64,000 nucleotides of DNA from Cellvibrionaceae bacterium (GTDB taxonomy: Bacteria; Pseudomonadota; Gammaproteobacteria; Pseudomonadales; Cellvibrionaceae): the NCBI GenBank assembly GCA_021151695.1, contig JAGKWU010000006.1, forward strand, positions 163,591-227,590, written 5' to 3'. Numbering within the stretch: the stretch's first letter is position 1; each line of letters opens with the position of its first letter. This document shows positions 7,690 through 17,500 of the stretch, one piece after another. A program made the translations under genes and the position numbers. A model generated the notes under the pieces. That model made no database searches. It saw only the letters and a program-made list of their open reading frames with translations, and had not been told where the DNA came from.

Positions 7690-8988
7690 TTATTCCGCCA
7701 TTTCCAGGAACAATTGCTCGCGCCCGAAGAGCGCAGCCAAACGCGGCTGCAGATAATCGTGCACAACCGGCTCGGGAATTTGCTCCAATAATTCGTTGAT
7801 AAATCCAAAGCTCATCATCACTTCTGCTTCGGCGCGCGACACGCCGCGGCTTTGCAGATAATAAAGCGCGGTGGCATTCAACTGGCTGACGGTGGCGCCA
7901 TGGGCACACTTAACATCGTCAGCATAGATTTCCAACTCGGGCTTGGTATTGATTTCCGCTTTGTTGGAGGTGAGCAAGTTTTTGTTGCTCAGCTCTGCCA
8001 GGGTTTTTTGCGCTTGCGGATGTATGTAGATGCGACCATTAAAAACCGCCAAGGCAGAATCACCAATAATGCCGCGAAATACTTCATTGGATGTGCAGTG
8101 GGGAACCCAGTGCTGCACATTGGTGTGGTAATCCACCATTTGCTTGTTGCGCGGCAAATAAATACCTTGCAGATCCAGATCCGCGCCCTGGCCACGATGA
8201 TTCAGTTGGTAGTCGATACGTTTTAAACGGCTACCCATGGCAAGGGTAAAACCACGCAGGCGCGCATTGCGATTCAAGTCAGCATGCACGGCGCCAATAT
8301 GCTGGGCGTTTTCTTCTTCAAGATTCAAACGGTAATGCTGCAGCTGCGCATTGTCACCCACCACTATTTCGGTGAGCGAATTAACAAAACTGTTTTGCTG
8401 CTCAGTGGTAGACACATAGTGTTCAATCACTTCCGCTTGGGCAGACTCTTCCAATACCACCAACAAGCGTTGGTTAACAGAGGCAGATTGTTCGGCAGCT
8501 GTAGACACTTGAACAATATAAACAGGCTTGGTGAGATTTTGGTTGCGAGCAACATGAACCAAAATACCGTCATCAAGCCAAGCGTTGTTCAAAGTGGCAA
8601 ACAAGTGTTGTGCGCCCTGCACTACTTTGCCCAGATGCTGTTGGATAACAGCTTGCTGTTGCGCATTGACTTGCGAGAAACGCACAACATTTTCATTCAG
8701 TTCACTTGAGCTGGCGACATCAAAGACGCCATTTACAAATACCAGGCGAATAGCATCGACAGGAATGTAATCAACCTGGCTATGCCAATCAGCAGAAGCA
8801 CTTGCCCACTGCACAGGGATATTTTTTTGCAGCGATGCTAATGATGTATTTTTCCAATGCTCAGTTTTGCGCGTTGGCCAGTTGGCAGCTTGCCAATCGT
8901 TTGCCGCCTGCGCACGCAAGTCGGCAAGCCACACTGGACTTTGCTGCTGCGCCGCTAACTGCAGGGCTTGTTGTTGAAAATCGCTCAT
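7690..8988 (-). CDS. sufD: Fe-S cluster scaffold subunit SufD
   Basis: SufD pairs with SufB and the ATPase SufC in the SufBC2D scaffold, where it is needed for iron acquisition. The 432-residue product has the right-handed beta-helix core typical of SufB/SufD and the conserved C-terminal CAHGATVSQLNATALYYLQS-type segment with the functionally important histidine. The N-terminal helical part (LAAQQQSPVWLADLRAQA) is typical of SufD. The start is 3 bases after the sufC stop. Confidence 0.95.
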   Translation of the reverse strand: MSDFQQQALQLAAQQQSPVWLADLRAQAANDWQAANWPTRKTEHWKNTSLASLQKNIPVQWASASADWHSQVDYIPVDAIRLVFVNGVFDVASSSELNENVVRFSQVNAQQQAVIQQHLGKVVQGAQHLFATLNNAWLDDGILVHVARNQNLTKPVYIVQVSTAAEQSASVNQRLLVVLEESAQAEVIEHYVSTTEQQNSFVNSLTEIVVGDNAQLQHYRLNLEEENAQHIGAVHADLNRNARLRGFTLAMGSRLKRIDYQLNHRGQGADLDLQGIYLPRNKQMVDYHTNVQHWVPHCTSNEVFRGIIGDSALAVFNGRIYIHPQAQKTLAELSNKNLLTSNKAEINTKPELEIYADDVKCAHGATVSQLNATALYYLQSRGVSRAEAEVMMSFGFINELLEQIPEPVVHDYLQPRLAALFGREQLFLEMAE

Positions 8989-8991
8989 GGA

Positions 8992-9741
8992 TTACACCGC
9001 CTCTTCTTCAAGCCAGGCGTAACCTTTTTCTTCCAGCTCCAGCGCCAGTTCTTTGCCGCCGGTTTTCACGATGCGGCCATTGGCCAGCACGTGTACATAG
9101 TCGGGAACAATGTAGTCCAGCAGGCGCTGGTAGTGGGTTACGACAATAAAGCTGCGATCAGCTGAACGCATTTCGTTAACGCCATTGGCGACAACTTGCA
9201 ACGCATCGATATCCAGACCTGAGTCGGTTTCATCGAGGATGCAGAGCTTGGGTTCAAGCAGCATCATTTGCATAATTTCGTTGCGCTTCTTTTCACCGCC
9301 GGAGAAACCTTCGTTTACACCACGCTTTAAAAAGTTAGGATCAAGGCTGACGCGTTTGCTGGTTTCGCGTGCGAGTTTCATAAACTCAACCGCAGTCAAT
9401 TCTGGTTGGCCATGATATTTGCGCTTGGCATCTACCGAAGCTTTCAGGAACTCCATATTGCTGACACCAGGAATTTCCACCGGATACTGGAACGCCAAAA
9501 ACAAACCTTCGCGCGCGCGCTCTTCAATTTCCAGCTCAAATAAATCTTTGCCATTGAAATCGACTGAACCGCCAGTCACTTCATAACCTTCACGGCCAGA
9601 CAACACATTACCGAGTGTACTTTTACCCGCACCGTTAGGGCCCATAATGGCGTGAACTTCGCCAGGCTTTACGGTGAGATTGAGGCCTTTGAGAATATCT
9701 TTTTCCTCGACTTTAGCGAACAGGTCAGTAATGCGTAACAT
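8992..9741 (-). CDS. sufC: Fe-S assembly ATPase SufC
   Basis: SufC is the ABC-type ATPase of the SufBC2D scaffold; ATP binding reorganises SufB-SufD so the nascent cluster can form. In 249 residues it carries Walker A (GPNGAGKSTLG), the signature GFSGGEKKRNEIMQM, Walker B (LCILDETDSGLDID) and the switch histidine in VVTHYQR. It is cytosolic and soluble, not a transporter. It follows sufB after a 138-base gap that holds a REP-like inverted repeat and is tightly linked to sufD. Confidence 0.97.
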   Translation of the reverse strand: MLRITDLFAKVEEKDILKGLNLTVKPGEVHAIMGPNGAGKSTLGNVLSGREGYEVTGGSVDFNGKDLFELEIEERAREGLFLAFQYPVEIPGVSNMEFLKASVDAKRKYHGQPELTAVEFMKLARETSKRVSLDPNFLKRGVNEGFSGGEKKRNEIMQMMLLEPKLCILDETDSGLDIDALQVVANGVNEMRSADRSFIVVTHYQRLLDYIVPDYVHVLANGRIVKTGGKELALELEEKGYAWLEEEAV

Positions 9742-9799
9742 AAATTCTTTAATCCGATAATGTTTTGTCTAACACGGTTATGACGACATGTGCTTTTGT

Positions 9800-9866
9800 C
9801 GTCATTCCCGCAGGGCATCCAGCGCCTTTGCTTTTTAAAGTCACTGGATGCCCTGCGGGGATGACG
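9800..9866. repeat. REP-like inverted repeat between sufB and sufC
   Basis: Arms at 9800-9822 and 9844-9866 (cgtcattcccgcagggcatc and on) pair over 23 bases with one mismatch across a 21-base loop. Palindromes ending in GGGGATGACG are widespread dispersed repeats in proteobacterial genomes. It lies inside the suf transcript just after the sufB stop, where such stems can protect the upstream mRNA or reduce read-through. Confidence 0.75.
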
Positions 9867-9879
9867 GCAACACTAAATT

Positions 9880-11316
9880 TTATCCCACTGAGCCTTCAAG
9901 GCTAACTTCCAACAACTTGCCGGCTTCCACAGCAAATTCCATAGGCAATTCTTTAAACACTTCACGACAGAAACCATTCACGATCATGGAGACTGCTTTT
10001 TCGGCATCCAATCCGCGCTGTTGGCAAAGGAACAGTTGGTCTTCACTTACTTTGGAAGTGGTGGCCTCGTGTTCAATAACAGCCGTTGGATTTTTACTTT
10101 CGATGTAAGGAAAAGTGTGCGCACCACATTTGTCGCCAATCAACAGCGAATCGCACTGTGTGTAATTACGTGCGCCTTCAGCGCCCGGATTCATACGCAC
10201 CAAACCGCGATAGGCATTGGAGCTTTTGCCGGCGGAAATCCCCTTGGAGATAATCGTCGAGCGAGTATTTTTGCCGATGTGGATCATCTTGGTGCCGGTG
10301 TCGGCTTGCTGGTAATTGTTGGTGAGCGCGACGGAATAGAATTCGCCCACACTGTTGTCACCGCGCAAAATACAGCTGGGGTATTTCCAGGTAACGGCCG
10401 AGCCGGTTTCAACTTGTGTCCAGGATATTTTCGCGTTGGTATGGCATATGCCGCGCTTGGTTACAAAGTTGTAGATGCCACCTTTGCCTTCTTCGTTGCC
10501 GGGATACCAGTTTTGTACTGTGGAATATTTAATTTCCGCGTTGTCGCAAGCGACCAACTCAACCACAGCAGCGTGCAGCTGGTTTTCATCGCGCATAGGC
10601 GCGGTGCAACCTTCGAGGTAGCTCACATGCGAACCTTCGTCCGCAATAATCAAGGTGCGCTCAAACTGGCCGGTGTTTTGTTCGTTGATACGGAAGTAAG
10701 TGGACAACTCCATGGGGCAACGCACGCCTTTGGGGATATACACAAAGGAACCATCCGAAAACACCGCCGAGTTGAGCGCGGCGTAGTAGTTGTCTTTTTG
10801 TGGCACTACCGAGCCGATATATTTTTTCACCAGATCAGGATACTTATGTACCGCTTCGCTGATGGAGCAAAAAATCACGCCGGCTTCGAGCAGTTTTTCT
10901 CGGAAAGTAGTTACTACAGAAACCGAGTCAAACACCACATCCATTGCAACGCCAGCAAGTGCAGCTTGCTCATGTAAGGGAATACCGAGTTTTTCGTAGG
11001 TACGCAGCAATTCGGGATCAACTTCATCCAAACTTTTTGGTTTGGAATCCATGGATTTGGGCGCGGAATAATAGGACACCGCCTGGAAATCTATATCGTC
11101 ATATTTAACGTGCGCCCACTCTGGCTCGGTCATTTCCAGCCAGGCTTTATAGGCGTTCAAACGCCATTCGAGCAACCACTCGGGTTCGTTCTTTTTGCCG
11201 GAAATAAAACGAATAACATCCTCATTCAAACCGGGCGGCAAGGTTTCCGAATCGATTTCGGTATGGAAACCGGCCGCGTATTCTTTCTTGATGAGATGTT
11301 CTACTTGTTCAGACAT
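9880..11316 (-). CDS. sufB: Fe-S cluster scaffold subunit SufB
   Basis: SufB is the main scaffold subunit on which the nascent Fe-S cluster is built. The 478-residue product is the usual length and has the family landmarks: YAAGFHTEIDSE at the N-terminus, GVRCPMELSTYFRIN, the EGCTAPMRDENQLHAAVVEL segment, and near the C-terminus AHTFPYIESKNPTAVIEHEA followed by CQQRGLDAEKA. It starts 11 bases after the IscS-type desulfurase stop, so the desulfurase and the scaffold are translated from the same message. Confidence 0.97.
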   Translation of the reverse strand: MSEQVEHLIKKEYAAGFHTEIDSETLPPGLNEDVIRFISGKKNEPEWLLEWRLNAYKAWLEMTEPEWAHVKYDDIDFQAVSYYSAPKSMDSKPKSLDEVDPELLRTYEKLGIPLHEQAALAGVAMDVVFDSVSVVTTFREKLLEAGVIFCSISEAVHKYPDLVKKYIGSVVPQKDNYYAALNSAVFSDGSFVYIPKGVRCPMELSTYFRINEQNTGQFERTLIIADEGSHVSYLEGCTAPMRDENQLHAAVVELVACDNAEIKYSTVQNWYPGNEEGKGGIYNFVTKRGICHTNAKISWTQVETGSAVTWKYPSCILRGDNSVGEFYSVALTNNYQQADTGTKMIHIGKNTRSTIISKGISAGKSSNAYRGLVRMNPGAEGARNYTQCDSLLIGDKCGAHTFPYIESKNPTAVIEHEATTSKVSEDQLFLCQQRGLDAEKAVSMIVNGFCREVFKELPMEFAVEAGKLLEVSLEGSVG

Positions 11317-11327
11317 GGTGATGCACC

Positions 11328-12542
11328 TTAAACATGATGCAGCGATTTTTGCTGCAATTTGGCAACGACGCTACGAATGTGGTCGATTGCAAATTCAATT
11401 TCCGCGGCGCTGGTGTAACGCCCCAAACTAAAACGTAACGAGGCTTGCGCCTGTGCATCGCTCAGGCCAATCGCCTTGAGCACATAACTGGGTGATAAGC
11501 TCGCGGAGTTACACGCGGAGCCGCTGGACACTGCCAACTCACGGAGCGAGAGTAATAAGGTCTCGCCATCCACACTCTGTCCATTGGCATTTGCAAAAGC
11601 CACATTCAAATGGCCAGCCACTGTCTGCGATGATCCATTGCGCTGCACGCAAGGCAGATCCGCAATGCCCTGCCACAACTGATCGCGCAATTGCGCAATG
11701 CGTTGGCAATCTTCGTCCAATAACTGTGCGGCCAGTTCAGCCGCTTCACCCATACCTACACATTGATGCGTAGCCAAAGTACCGGAGCGCATATTGCGCT
11801 CGTGGCCGCCGCCGTGCATTTGCGCAGCGATTTTAACGTCGCCTGCACGACGCACGTAGAGCGCACCTATGCCTTTGGGACCGTAAAATTTGTGCGCCGA
11901 AAGCGACAGCAAATCCACACCCAGGGTTTTCACATCTATAGCGACTTTGCCTGCACTTTGGGCAGCGTCGCAGTGCAGCAAAATGCCACGGCTTTTACAC
12001 AAGGCCCCATAACTTGCGACATCGTTTATCGAACCTAATTCATTGTTAACCTGCATCAGGCTGACTAAAAAAGTGTCTTCGCGTAGCGCTGCAGCTAGCG
12101 TTTCAACCAGGACAATTCCCTCGCTGTTGGGCTGCAGATAACTGATCTCAAAACCTTGGCCTTGCAACCATTTGGCGACATCCAGCACGGCTTTGTGTTC
12201 GATAGCCGAGACTACAATGTGGCCGCCACTAGCATGTGCGGCGCGGTAGGTTTCAGCGGCACCTTTTAAGGCCAGGTTATTGGCCTCGGTGGCGCCGCTG
12301 GTCCAGACGATCTCACGCGCATCGGCGTTAATCAACGCGGCAACTTGTGCACGTGCATTTTCTACCGCTTCTTCCGCTTGCCAACCGTATCCGTGTGAAC
12401 GGGATGCGGGGTTGGCGAAATTACCTTCCAGCGTCAAGCACTCCACCATTTTGGCAGCCACAGACGGCGCTACCGGTGTGGTGGCGGCATAGTCCAGATA
12501 GACGGGCTTGCGGATGCTTGGCGGGTGTTGCTTGGAAGTCAC
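11328..12542 (-). CDS. iscS: Cysteine desulfurase, IscS/NifS type (class I)
   Basis: This second PLP-dependent cysteine desulfurase has 404 residues. The PLP lysine is K218 in SLSAHKFYGPKGIG and the persulfide cysteine C344 sits in the long mobile loop SSGSACNSAS (SACTSAS in classical IscS). That loop marks class I enzymes, which can supply sulfur without SufE. It starts at a GTG 13 bases after the iscR stop, and no iscU, hscBA or fdx follows. The gene symbol rests on class and position; specific partners are unknown. It may also feed tRNA thiolation (mnmA is in this window) and other sulfur pathways. Confidence 0.93.
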   Translation of the reverse strand: MTSKQHPPSIRKPVYLDYAATTPVAPSVAAKMVECLTLEGNFANPASRSHGYGWQAEEAVENARAQVAALINADAREIVWTSGATEANNLALKGAAETYRAAHASGGHIVVSAIEHKAVLDVAKWLQGQGFEISYLQPNSEGIVLVETLAAALREDTFLVSLMQVNNELGSINDVASYGALCKSRGILLHCDAAQSAGKVAIDVKTLGVDLLSLSAHKFYGPKGIGALYVRRAGDVKIAAQMHGGGHERNMRSGTLATHQCVGMGEAAELAAQLLDEDCQRIAQLRDQLWQGIADLPCVQRNGSSQTVAGHLNVAFANANGQSVDGETLLLSLRELAVSSGSACNSASLSPSYVLKAIGLSDAQAQASLRFSLGRYTSAAEIEFAIDHIRSVVAKLQQKSLHHV

Positions 12543-12555
12543 GCAATAATCTCAA

Positions 12556-13047
12556 TTACAAAATTTCACTGAGGACAATTCGGTTTTCCGGCGGAATACC
12601 GCCCTGCTTGAGGCGCTCGTTCTGGCGCTGGCTCACAGCTTTGATATCAGCCCTGGCCACCAGATCAGCCAAAGTGATGCTGCTTAAAAACTGGTGGATC
12701 TGGGCGCTCAGGTCTTCCCATAAATGATGGGTGAGGCAAACTTCACCTTCCTGACAGTTACCTTTGCCTTCGCAACGGGTAGCATCCAGGGATTCACTAA
12801 CAGCATCTACCACCTGGGCGATCGAAATCTCGGCCATATTACCCATCAACCTATAGCCACCACCGGGGCCACGCACGCTCTGCACCAGCTTACACTGGCG
12901 CAAACGGGCAAACAGCTGCTCCAGATAAGAGAGCGAAATGCCCTGACGCGCTGAAATATCCGCCAAACTCACAGGGCCGTGTTCGGCCTGAAGCGCAAGA
13001 TCCAGCATGGCAGTGACCGCATAACGCCCTTTGGTGGTAAGCCGCAT
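12556..13047 (-). CDS. iscR: Rrf2-family Fe-S cluster regulator IscR
   Basis: IscR senses Fe-S status through a [2Fe-2S] cluster and represses or activates assembly operons. The product is 163 residues from ATG 13047; the frame is open further upstream, but MRLTTKGRYAVTAMLDLAL is the family start. It has the Rrf2 winged helix (ISLSYLEQLFARLRQ as recognition region) and cluster ligands Cys92, Cys98, Cys104 and His107 in RCEGKGNCQEGEVCLTHHLW, at the same numbering as the E. coli protein. It is first in the operon and preceded by a promoter with an IscR-type box, which predicts feedback control. Confidence 0.97.
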   Translation of the reverse strand: MRLTTKGRYAVTAMLDLALQAEHGPVSLADISARQGISLSYLEQLFARLRQCKLVQSVRGPGGGYRLMGNMAEISIAQVVDAVSESLDATRCEGKGNCQEGEVCLTHHLWEDLSAQIHQFLSSITLADLVARADIKAVSQRQNERLKQGGIPPENRIVLSEIL

Positions 13048-13094
13048 AGGAGAAAATCCGAATGGCAAAAGCCTGATCTGATAGGGTAAATCGA

Positions 13095-13110
13095 CCCGGT
13101 CGGGACCGGG
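13095..13110. promoter_or_regulatory. GC-rich hairpin in the iscR leader
   Basis: The perfect stem cccggt-cggg-accggg lies between the predicted iscR promoter and its ribosome-binding region, within the untranslated leader. No U-run follows, so it is not an intrinsic terminator. It may stabilise the leader or influence translation. Structure seen in sequence; function not known. Confidence 0.4.
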
Positions 13111-13118
13111 CCAAGCCA

Positions 13119-13157
13119 ATAACCTAGCATTTTACTCAACTATTACCGGTTTTCCAA
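13119..13157 (-). promoter_or_regulatory. iscR-suf promoter with IscR type-1-like operator
   Basis: On the minus strand, -35 TTGGAA (13152-13157), a 17-base spacer and -10 TAAAAT (13129-13134) form a good sigma-70 promoter. The 25-base window 13119-13143, read on the minus strand, starts ATAGTTGAGTAAAAT and ends GGTTAT. By eye it matches 20 of 25 positions of the type 1 IscR consensus ATASYYGACTRWWWYAGTCRRSTAT. The box overlaps the -10 and the start point, fitting repression by cluster-loaded IscR. Confidence 0.72.
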
Positions 13158-13204
13158 CGCTTAAAATGACATTGAATCCCGTTTGGAAGGACTTTTCGGG
13201 CGAA

Positions 13205-14035
13205 TTACTCAGGCTTTTGGTCAGATTCTATTGCCTTGGCCGCCTGACGCAGGGCTTCGATTCCCGGCTCTATGCCCTGCTCTCCCACGACTTTATTGGT
13301 GTAGTAGACATAGTTCTGCATAGCTGTCAGCACGCCGCGGAGGATATTCAACTCCATCTGGTCCATACGCACACGGTTGTACATACGGCGCAGGCGGGTC
13401 ATGGTTTGCTTGGGATTTTCCGGGTCGAGAAAGCCCAGCTCAGCCAGGGTTTGCTCCAGGTGTTCGTAATAGTTCTCAAGGGCGCCCGCGTCAGCAGGCG
13501 GCATATCCCAAGTATGATTGGGCAGAGTGTTACCGGCGGTTTGCTTGAGGAACGCCATACGCACCTCATAACAAATCACCTGCACGGCAGTGGCCAAGTT
13601 AAGGGAGGAATACTCTTCATTGGCGGGGATATGCACGTGGTAATTGCACTTGTGCAGCTCTTCGTTGGTCAGGCCGCGATCTTCACGACCAAATACAATC
13701 GCCACCTCATGCTGGCCAGCTTCTACCCAGACACTTTCGCCGCATTCGCGCGGGTCAAGCAAGGGCCAAGGGATACGGCGCTCGCGGGCGCTGGTACCTA
13801 CCACCAGCGAACAGCCGCTGATGGCCTCATCGAGAGTTTCCACTACCACCGCATCGTCCAGCACATCGGTCGCCCCGGCGGCGCGCCACACGGCTTTGTC
13901 CGACGGATACTCCTTGGGTGCGACCAGATAAAGACGGGACAAGCCCATATTCTTCATGGCGCGGGCAGCGCCACCAATATTGCCGGGATGGGTGGTGTTC
14001 ACCAAAACGATTCGGATATTGGCAAAGTTGGGCAT
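13205..14035 (-). CDS. trmJ: tRNA (cytidine/uridine-2'-O)-methyltransferase TrmJ
   Basis: TrmJ is a SPOUT-fold enzyme that methylates the ribose 2'-OH at position 32 of several tRNAs using SAM. The 276-residue product has the SpoU landmarks: IRIVLVNTTHPGNIGGAARA at the N-terminus, FGREDRGLTNEELHKCNY in the middle and SSLNLATAVQVICYE forming the knot. The C-terminal helical extension (from about 165) is typical of TrmJ. It is transcribed in the same direction as iscR and ends 157 bases before its start; trmJ-iscR adjacency is common in gammaproteobacteria. Confidence 0.95.
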   Translation of the reverse strand: MPNFANIRIVLVNTTHPGNIGGAARAMKNMGLSRLYLVAPKEYPSDKAVWRAAGATDVLDDAVVVETLDEAISGCSLVVGTSARERRIPWPLLDPRECGESVWVEAGQHEVAIVFGREDRGLTNEELHKCNYHVHIPANEEYSSLNLATAVQVICYEVRMAFLKQTAGNTLPNHTWDMPPADAGALENYYEHLEQTLAELGFLDPENPKQTMTRLRRMYNRVRMDQMELNILRGVLTAMQNYVYYTNKVVGEQGIEPGIEALRQAAKAIESDQKPE

Positions 14036-14560
14036 GGGGGAGTCTCACTGGCTAAAAAAGGCGCGCAGTGTAACAAATAGGACTACTCGACCCAATACCG
14101 AACAGAGGAAGCCTCAAATAAATCCCCACTCAAAACTTAACTTAAAGAGCATCCTGTAAAAAGACCTACAAAAACTAGGCCTATACACAATATCCTCCTC
14201 ATTTATTTTCCGCGCCACCGCTTTAATTCATATTTCTAATAGAAACAGAGAAAAAATTTTCAATTTCTTATTACTTAAATCTCAAAAAATAAATTCACAA
14301 AAAAGTCGCGAGAAAAAGTTATTAAACGACAAGTATTCATGGAGAAACATCCATGTAAGAACAAGCGACAAATTCCCCTGTGATTTACCTTTTTATCTGT
14401 ACTATTAGATAAAGCCTTATACACTTAAATGAACTGCTGTTTTGTCGCAACTACCTGAAATTTCCAAAAAATTATGGCGAGAAATTGTGAAAGACAATTG
14501 AGTCGCCACGGGTGGCTCGCCAAATGTCATTGATCTCAAGTTACGGAAGCTGGGAGTCGC
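14036..14560. other. AT-rich intergenic region between divergent trmJ and the histidine kinase gene
   Basis: No ORF with a ribosome-binding site and no RNA gene is recognisable in these 525 bases. The middle (about 14150-14420) is markedly AT-rich. It must hold the promoters for trmJ (leftward) and for the kinase operon (rightward), but no pair of hexamers stands out enough to call. GGGAG lies 4 bases before the kinase ATG. Confidence 0.6.
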
Positions 14561-17500
14561 ATGAATTACGAAGACGAGATCGATTTATCCGCAAACACAA
14601 CAGCCACTGCCATAGTCTCTGTGACAGCGATTTTTTTATTGTTGATCGGTGGCGGTGTCATATTGGCTCGCCACTCACCCGGACTGTTCCCCATTCTACG
14701 TAACGATTTATTAGCTGTTGCATTTAACACAGCTACGTGTTTGCTTGTCTCCGCTGGCTGCCTTGTTGCCCTCCTCGCCAAACGCGCTTGGCTATTACGT
14801 CTGGGATCACTGTTTATTGTGATCATAAGCGCGCTCACTCTGCTGGATCTATTTAGCGATAGACCTTGGGGCATAGATGCACTGCTCAGCCGGGACATCA
14901 ACGACGACCAGATTAATAATCGAATGTCTCCCACCTCTGCCACCGGACTTTTACTTACATCCTGCTCCCTTTTTGCCATCAGCTTCGCTTACAAAGGCAA
15001 AAAAGATTTATTGGTACTGCTAACCGTTTTTCTCAACATTGTGTGTGCAACCATCGCCCTCATCGCCCTGCTCGGTCACGGTATCGGTCTGGAGCGAGCC
15101 TATATGTGGATGGGGATAAAAATAGCGGTTCCCAGTGCGTTGGGGTTGACGTTGCTGTCCCTGGCAATCCTCGCCTACATCAATCGCGCATTTTTATTCG
15201 TATTCAATCGCCTGAATTTTTTTAGCCGCATAGTCACCGGCTTTGGGTTTATGGCGATGCTGGTATTGGCCGTGGGCTCAATCGCGCTAATGCAGATTAA
15301 CAACCTGTCTATCTGGGCCGCTGATCTCTATGACAATCCATTGCAAGTCAGCACCGCTGTGGGGCGGATCAAATCAGAAATAAACCTGCTCAATCGGCAA
15401 TTAAAAAATATCGCCGTTAAACCCGAGTTTGCAAGTTGCGATCTTATTCCCGAGCAATTGAACGGAATGGAAAAGCGCATAGAGGCTGATAGTCACAGTA
15501 TTTTTGTAAAAAATGCCATCTTCAAAACCCCGGTTGACTCACTCACCAGAGGATTTTCGGATTGGAAAAACTTCGCGCTGGAATCCTGCCTGCTGCTCAA
15601 CCAAAACGCCTATGAGGAATTTTCACAGCGCACATTACACGGGGGGCAGGATCGCTTATTGCTGATGGAATCCAAGTTGGATGAAATCAGTGCAATCAAT
15701 CAGGAGCAGGTTAAACAACTGCAACTGAATTCTGCGCGAGTCCAGGATGAATCCCGCCGGCTTATTATCATTATTGTTTTCGGCTTTTTAATTGTAGGGA
15801 TACTGGTCACTGGTTTGATTACCAGAGGGCTAACGACACAGCTGCAAAAAATCCGCCTGTCCATGTTACGCATAGCCCAGGATCGCGATCAGGAAGTGAT
15901 TCCTTTCCTATCGCACCCGCAGGAAGTTGGCGACATGGCGCGCGCGCTTGCTATTTTTAAAGAGAGCTCCAGTCAGCGACGCCAATTGGAAAGCCATTTG
16001 CGCCAAGTATTAGAGGCCATGCCAAACGGCGTTATTGTGGTAGATAGCCGCGGCATTATCGAAACCGTTAACGAGCAAACCGAAAAAATTTTTGGCTACG
16101 ACAGATCCGAATTACAAGGCAAACCGGTAGAGATACTCATTCCATCCGATGCCGTGGGAAAACATCCCAACAATCGCGATACTTTCTTTGCCAATCCCTC
16201 TCCCCGTGTGATGGGTGCAGGGCGCGAACTATTTGGTTTGCGCAAAGACGGCCGCGAGTTCCCGCTGGAGATCGGCCTCGCGCCTATGGACACCACCGAC
16301 GGCAAAAAAGTGCTGGCATCCATCGTGGATATCACCGAACGGCACAATGCCGATATTGCGCTCAACGAAAGCCGCGAACGCCTGGAGTTAACAACTCGTA
16401 TCAACCAGATTGGTATTTGGGAATATATGGTTGATGAAGGAAAGTTGATTTGGAACGATACCATGTTCGAAATCTATGGCCGAAAAAAGGATTTCTTTTC
16501 GGCGGATTACAATGCATGGAAACAATGCGTCCATCCAAATGATCTCGCCTCCACAGAGAAGCTCTTGCAAGAATCATTGAATAATCTGACGCCCTTTATT
16601 ACCAAATTCCGCATCATCCAGCCGGATGGCACCTTAAAATATATTCACGCCAAAGCAAAAATTGAACGTACCGCGAATAACAAAACGCGTATGTTGGGAA
16701 CCAATATCGACATAACCCGCGAAGAGGTCGCCTTTGCCAAACTCCACAATACCGAAGCCCTGCGCTCTGCGATTGTGGAGTTTTCTGAGGATGCCATTAT
16801 CAGTAAAACCCTTGCAGGTATTGTTACCAGTTGGAATATAGGTGCCGCCAATATGTTTGGTTACACCGCCGACGAGGCCATAGGCAAACCTATAAGAGAA
16901 CTTTTATTTCCAGAAGATCTGGTGCACCAGGAAGAAATGCTGCTAGCGCAAGTGCGTGCCGGTATGGTGATCAAGCATTTTGAAACTATTCGCCAACGCA
17001 AAGATGGCAGCCTTATTAATGTCTCTATCACACTATCTCCGATTAAAGATGCCCATGGGGATATAGTTGGTATCTCCGCCATCAAGCGCGACATTTCTGA
17101 AACCATCAAAACAGCACAGACACTCATCTCACGGCAGCAGGATCTGGAACATTCGAACCTGGAGTTAGCGCGCAGCAATAAAGAGCTGGAAACCTTTGCT
17201 TATGTCGCATCCCATGATCTCAAGTCGCCGCTGCGCGGTATAGCGCAATTATCCAGCTGGATCGAAGAAGATATAGCCGAGAAAAACTTTGATGAAATTG
17301 GGCAGCACACTGAGCTGCTCCGCAACCGTATACGTCGCATGGAAAAGCTGCTGGATGATCTCCTGATTTTTTACCGTGCCGGCAAAGCCGATGGTGTTGA
17401 AAACACATTGGATGTTAACGAAATGGTACGCGAAATTTTTGATATCCAAAACAACAAACCAGGCTTAACCCTGGAGCTTAAAAACATACTGCCTAAAATC

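Noticed and set aside
7689..7808. Forty-codon N-terminal extension of sufS
   Set aside because: It overlaps sufD, has no ribosome-binding site and is not conserved; the internal ATG at 7688 matches the family start.
10021..10977. 318-codon open frame on the plus strand
   Set aside because: It is the complementary strand of sufB, a gene confirmed by family motifs.
13166..14080. 304-codon open frame on the plus strand
   Set aside because: It is the complementary strand of trmJ.
14036..14560. Small RNA or riboswitch in the long AT-rich gap
   Set aside because: No stable stem followed by a T-run and no known riboswitch core was found by eye.
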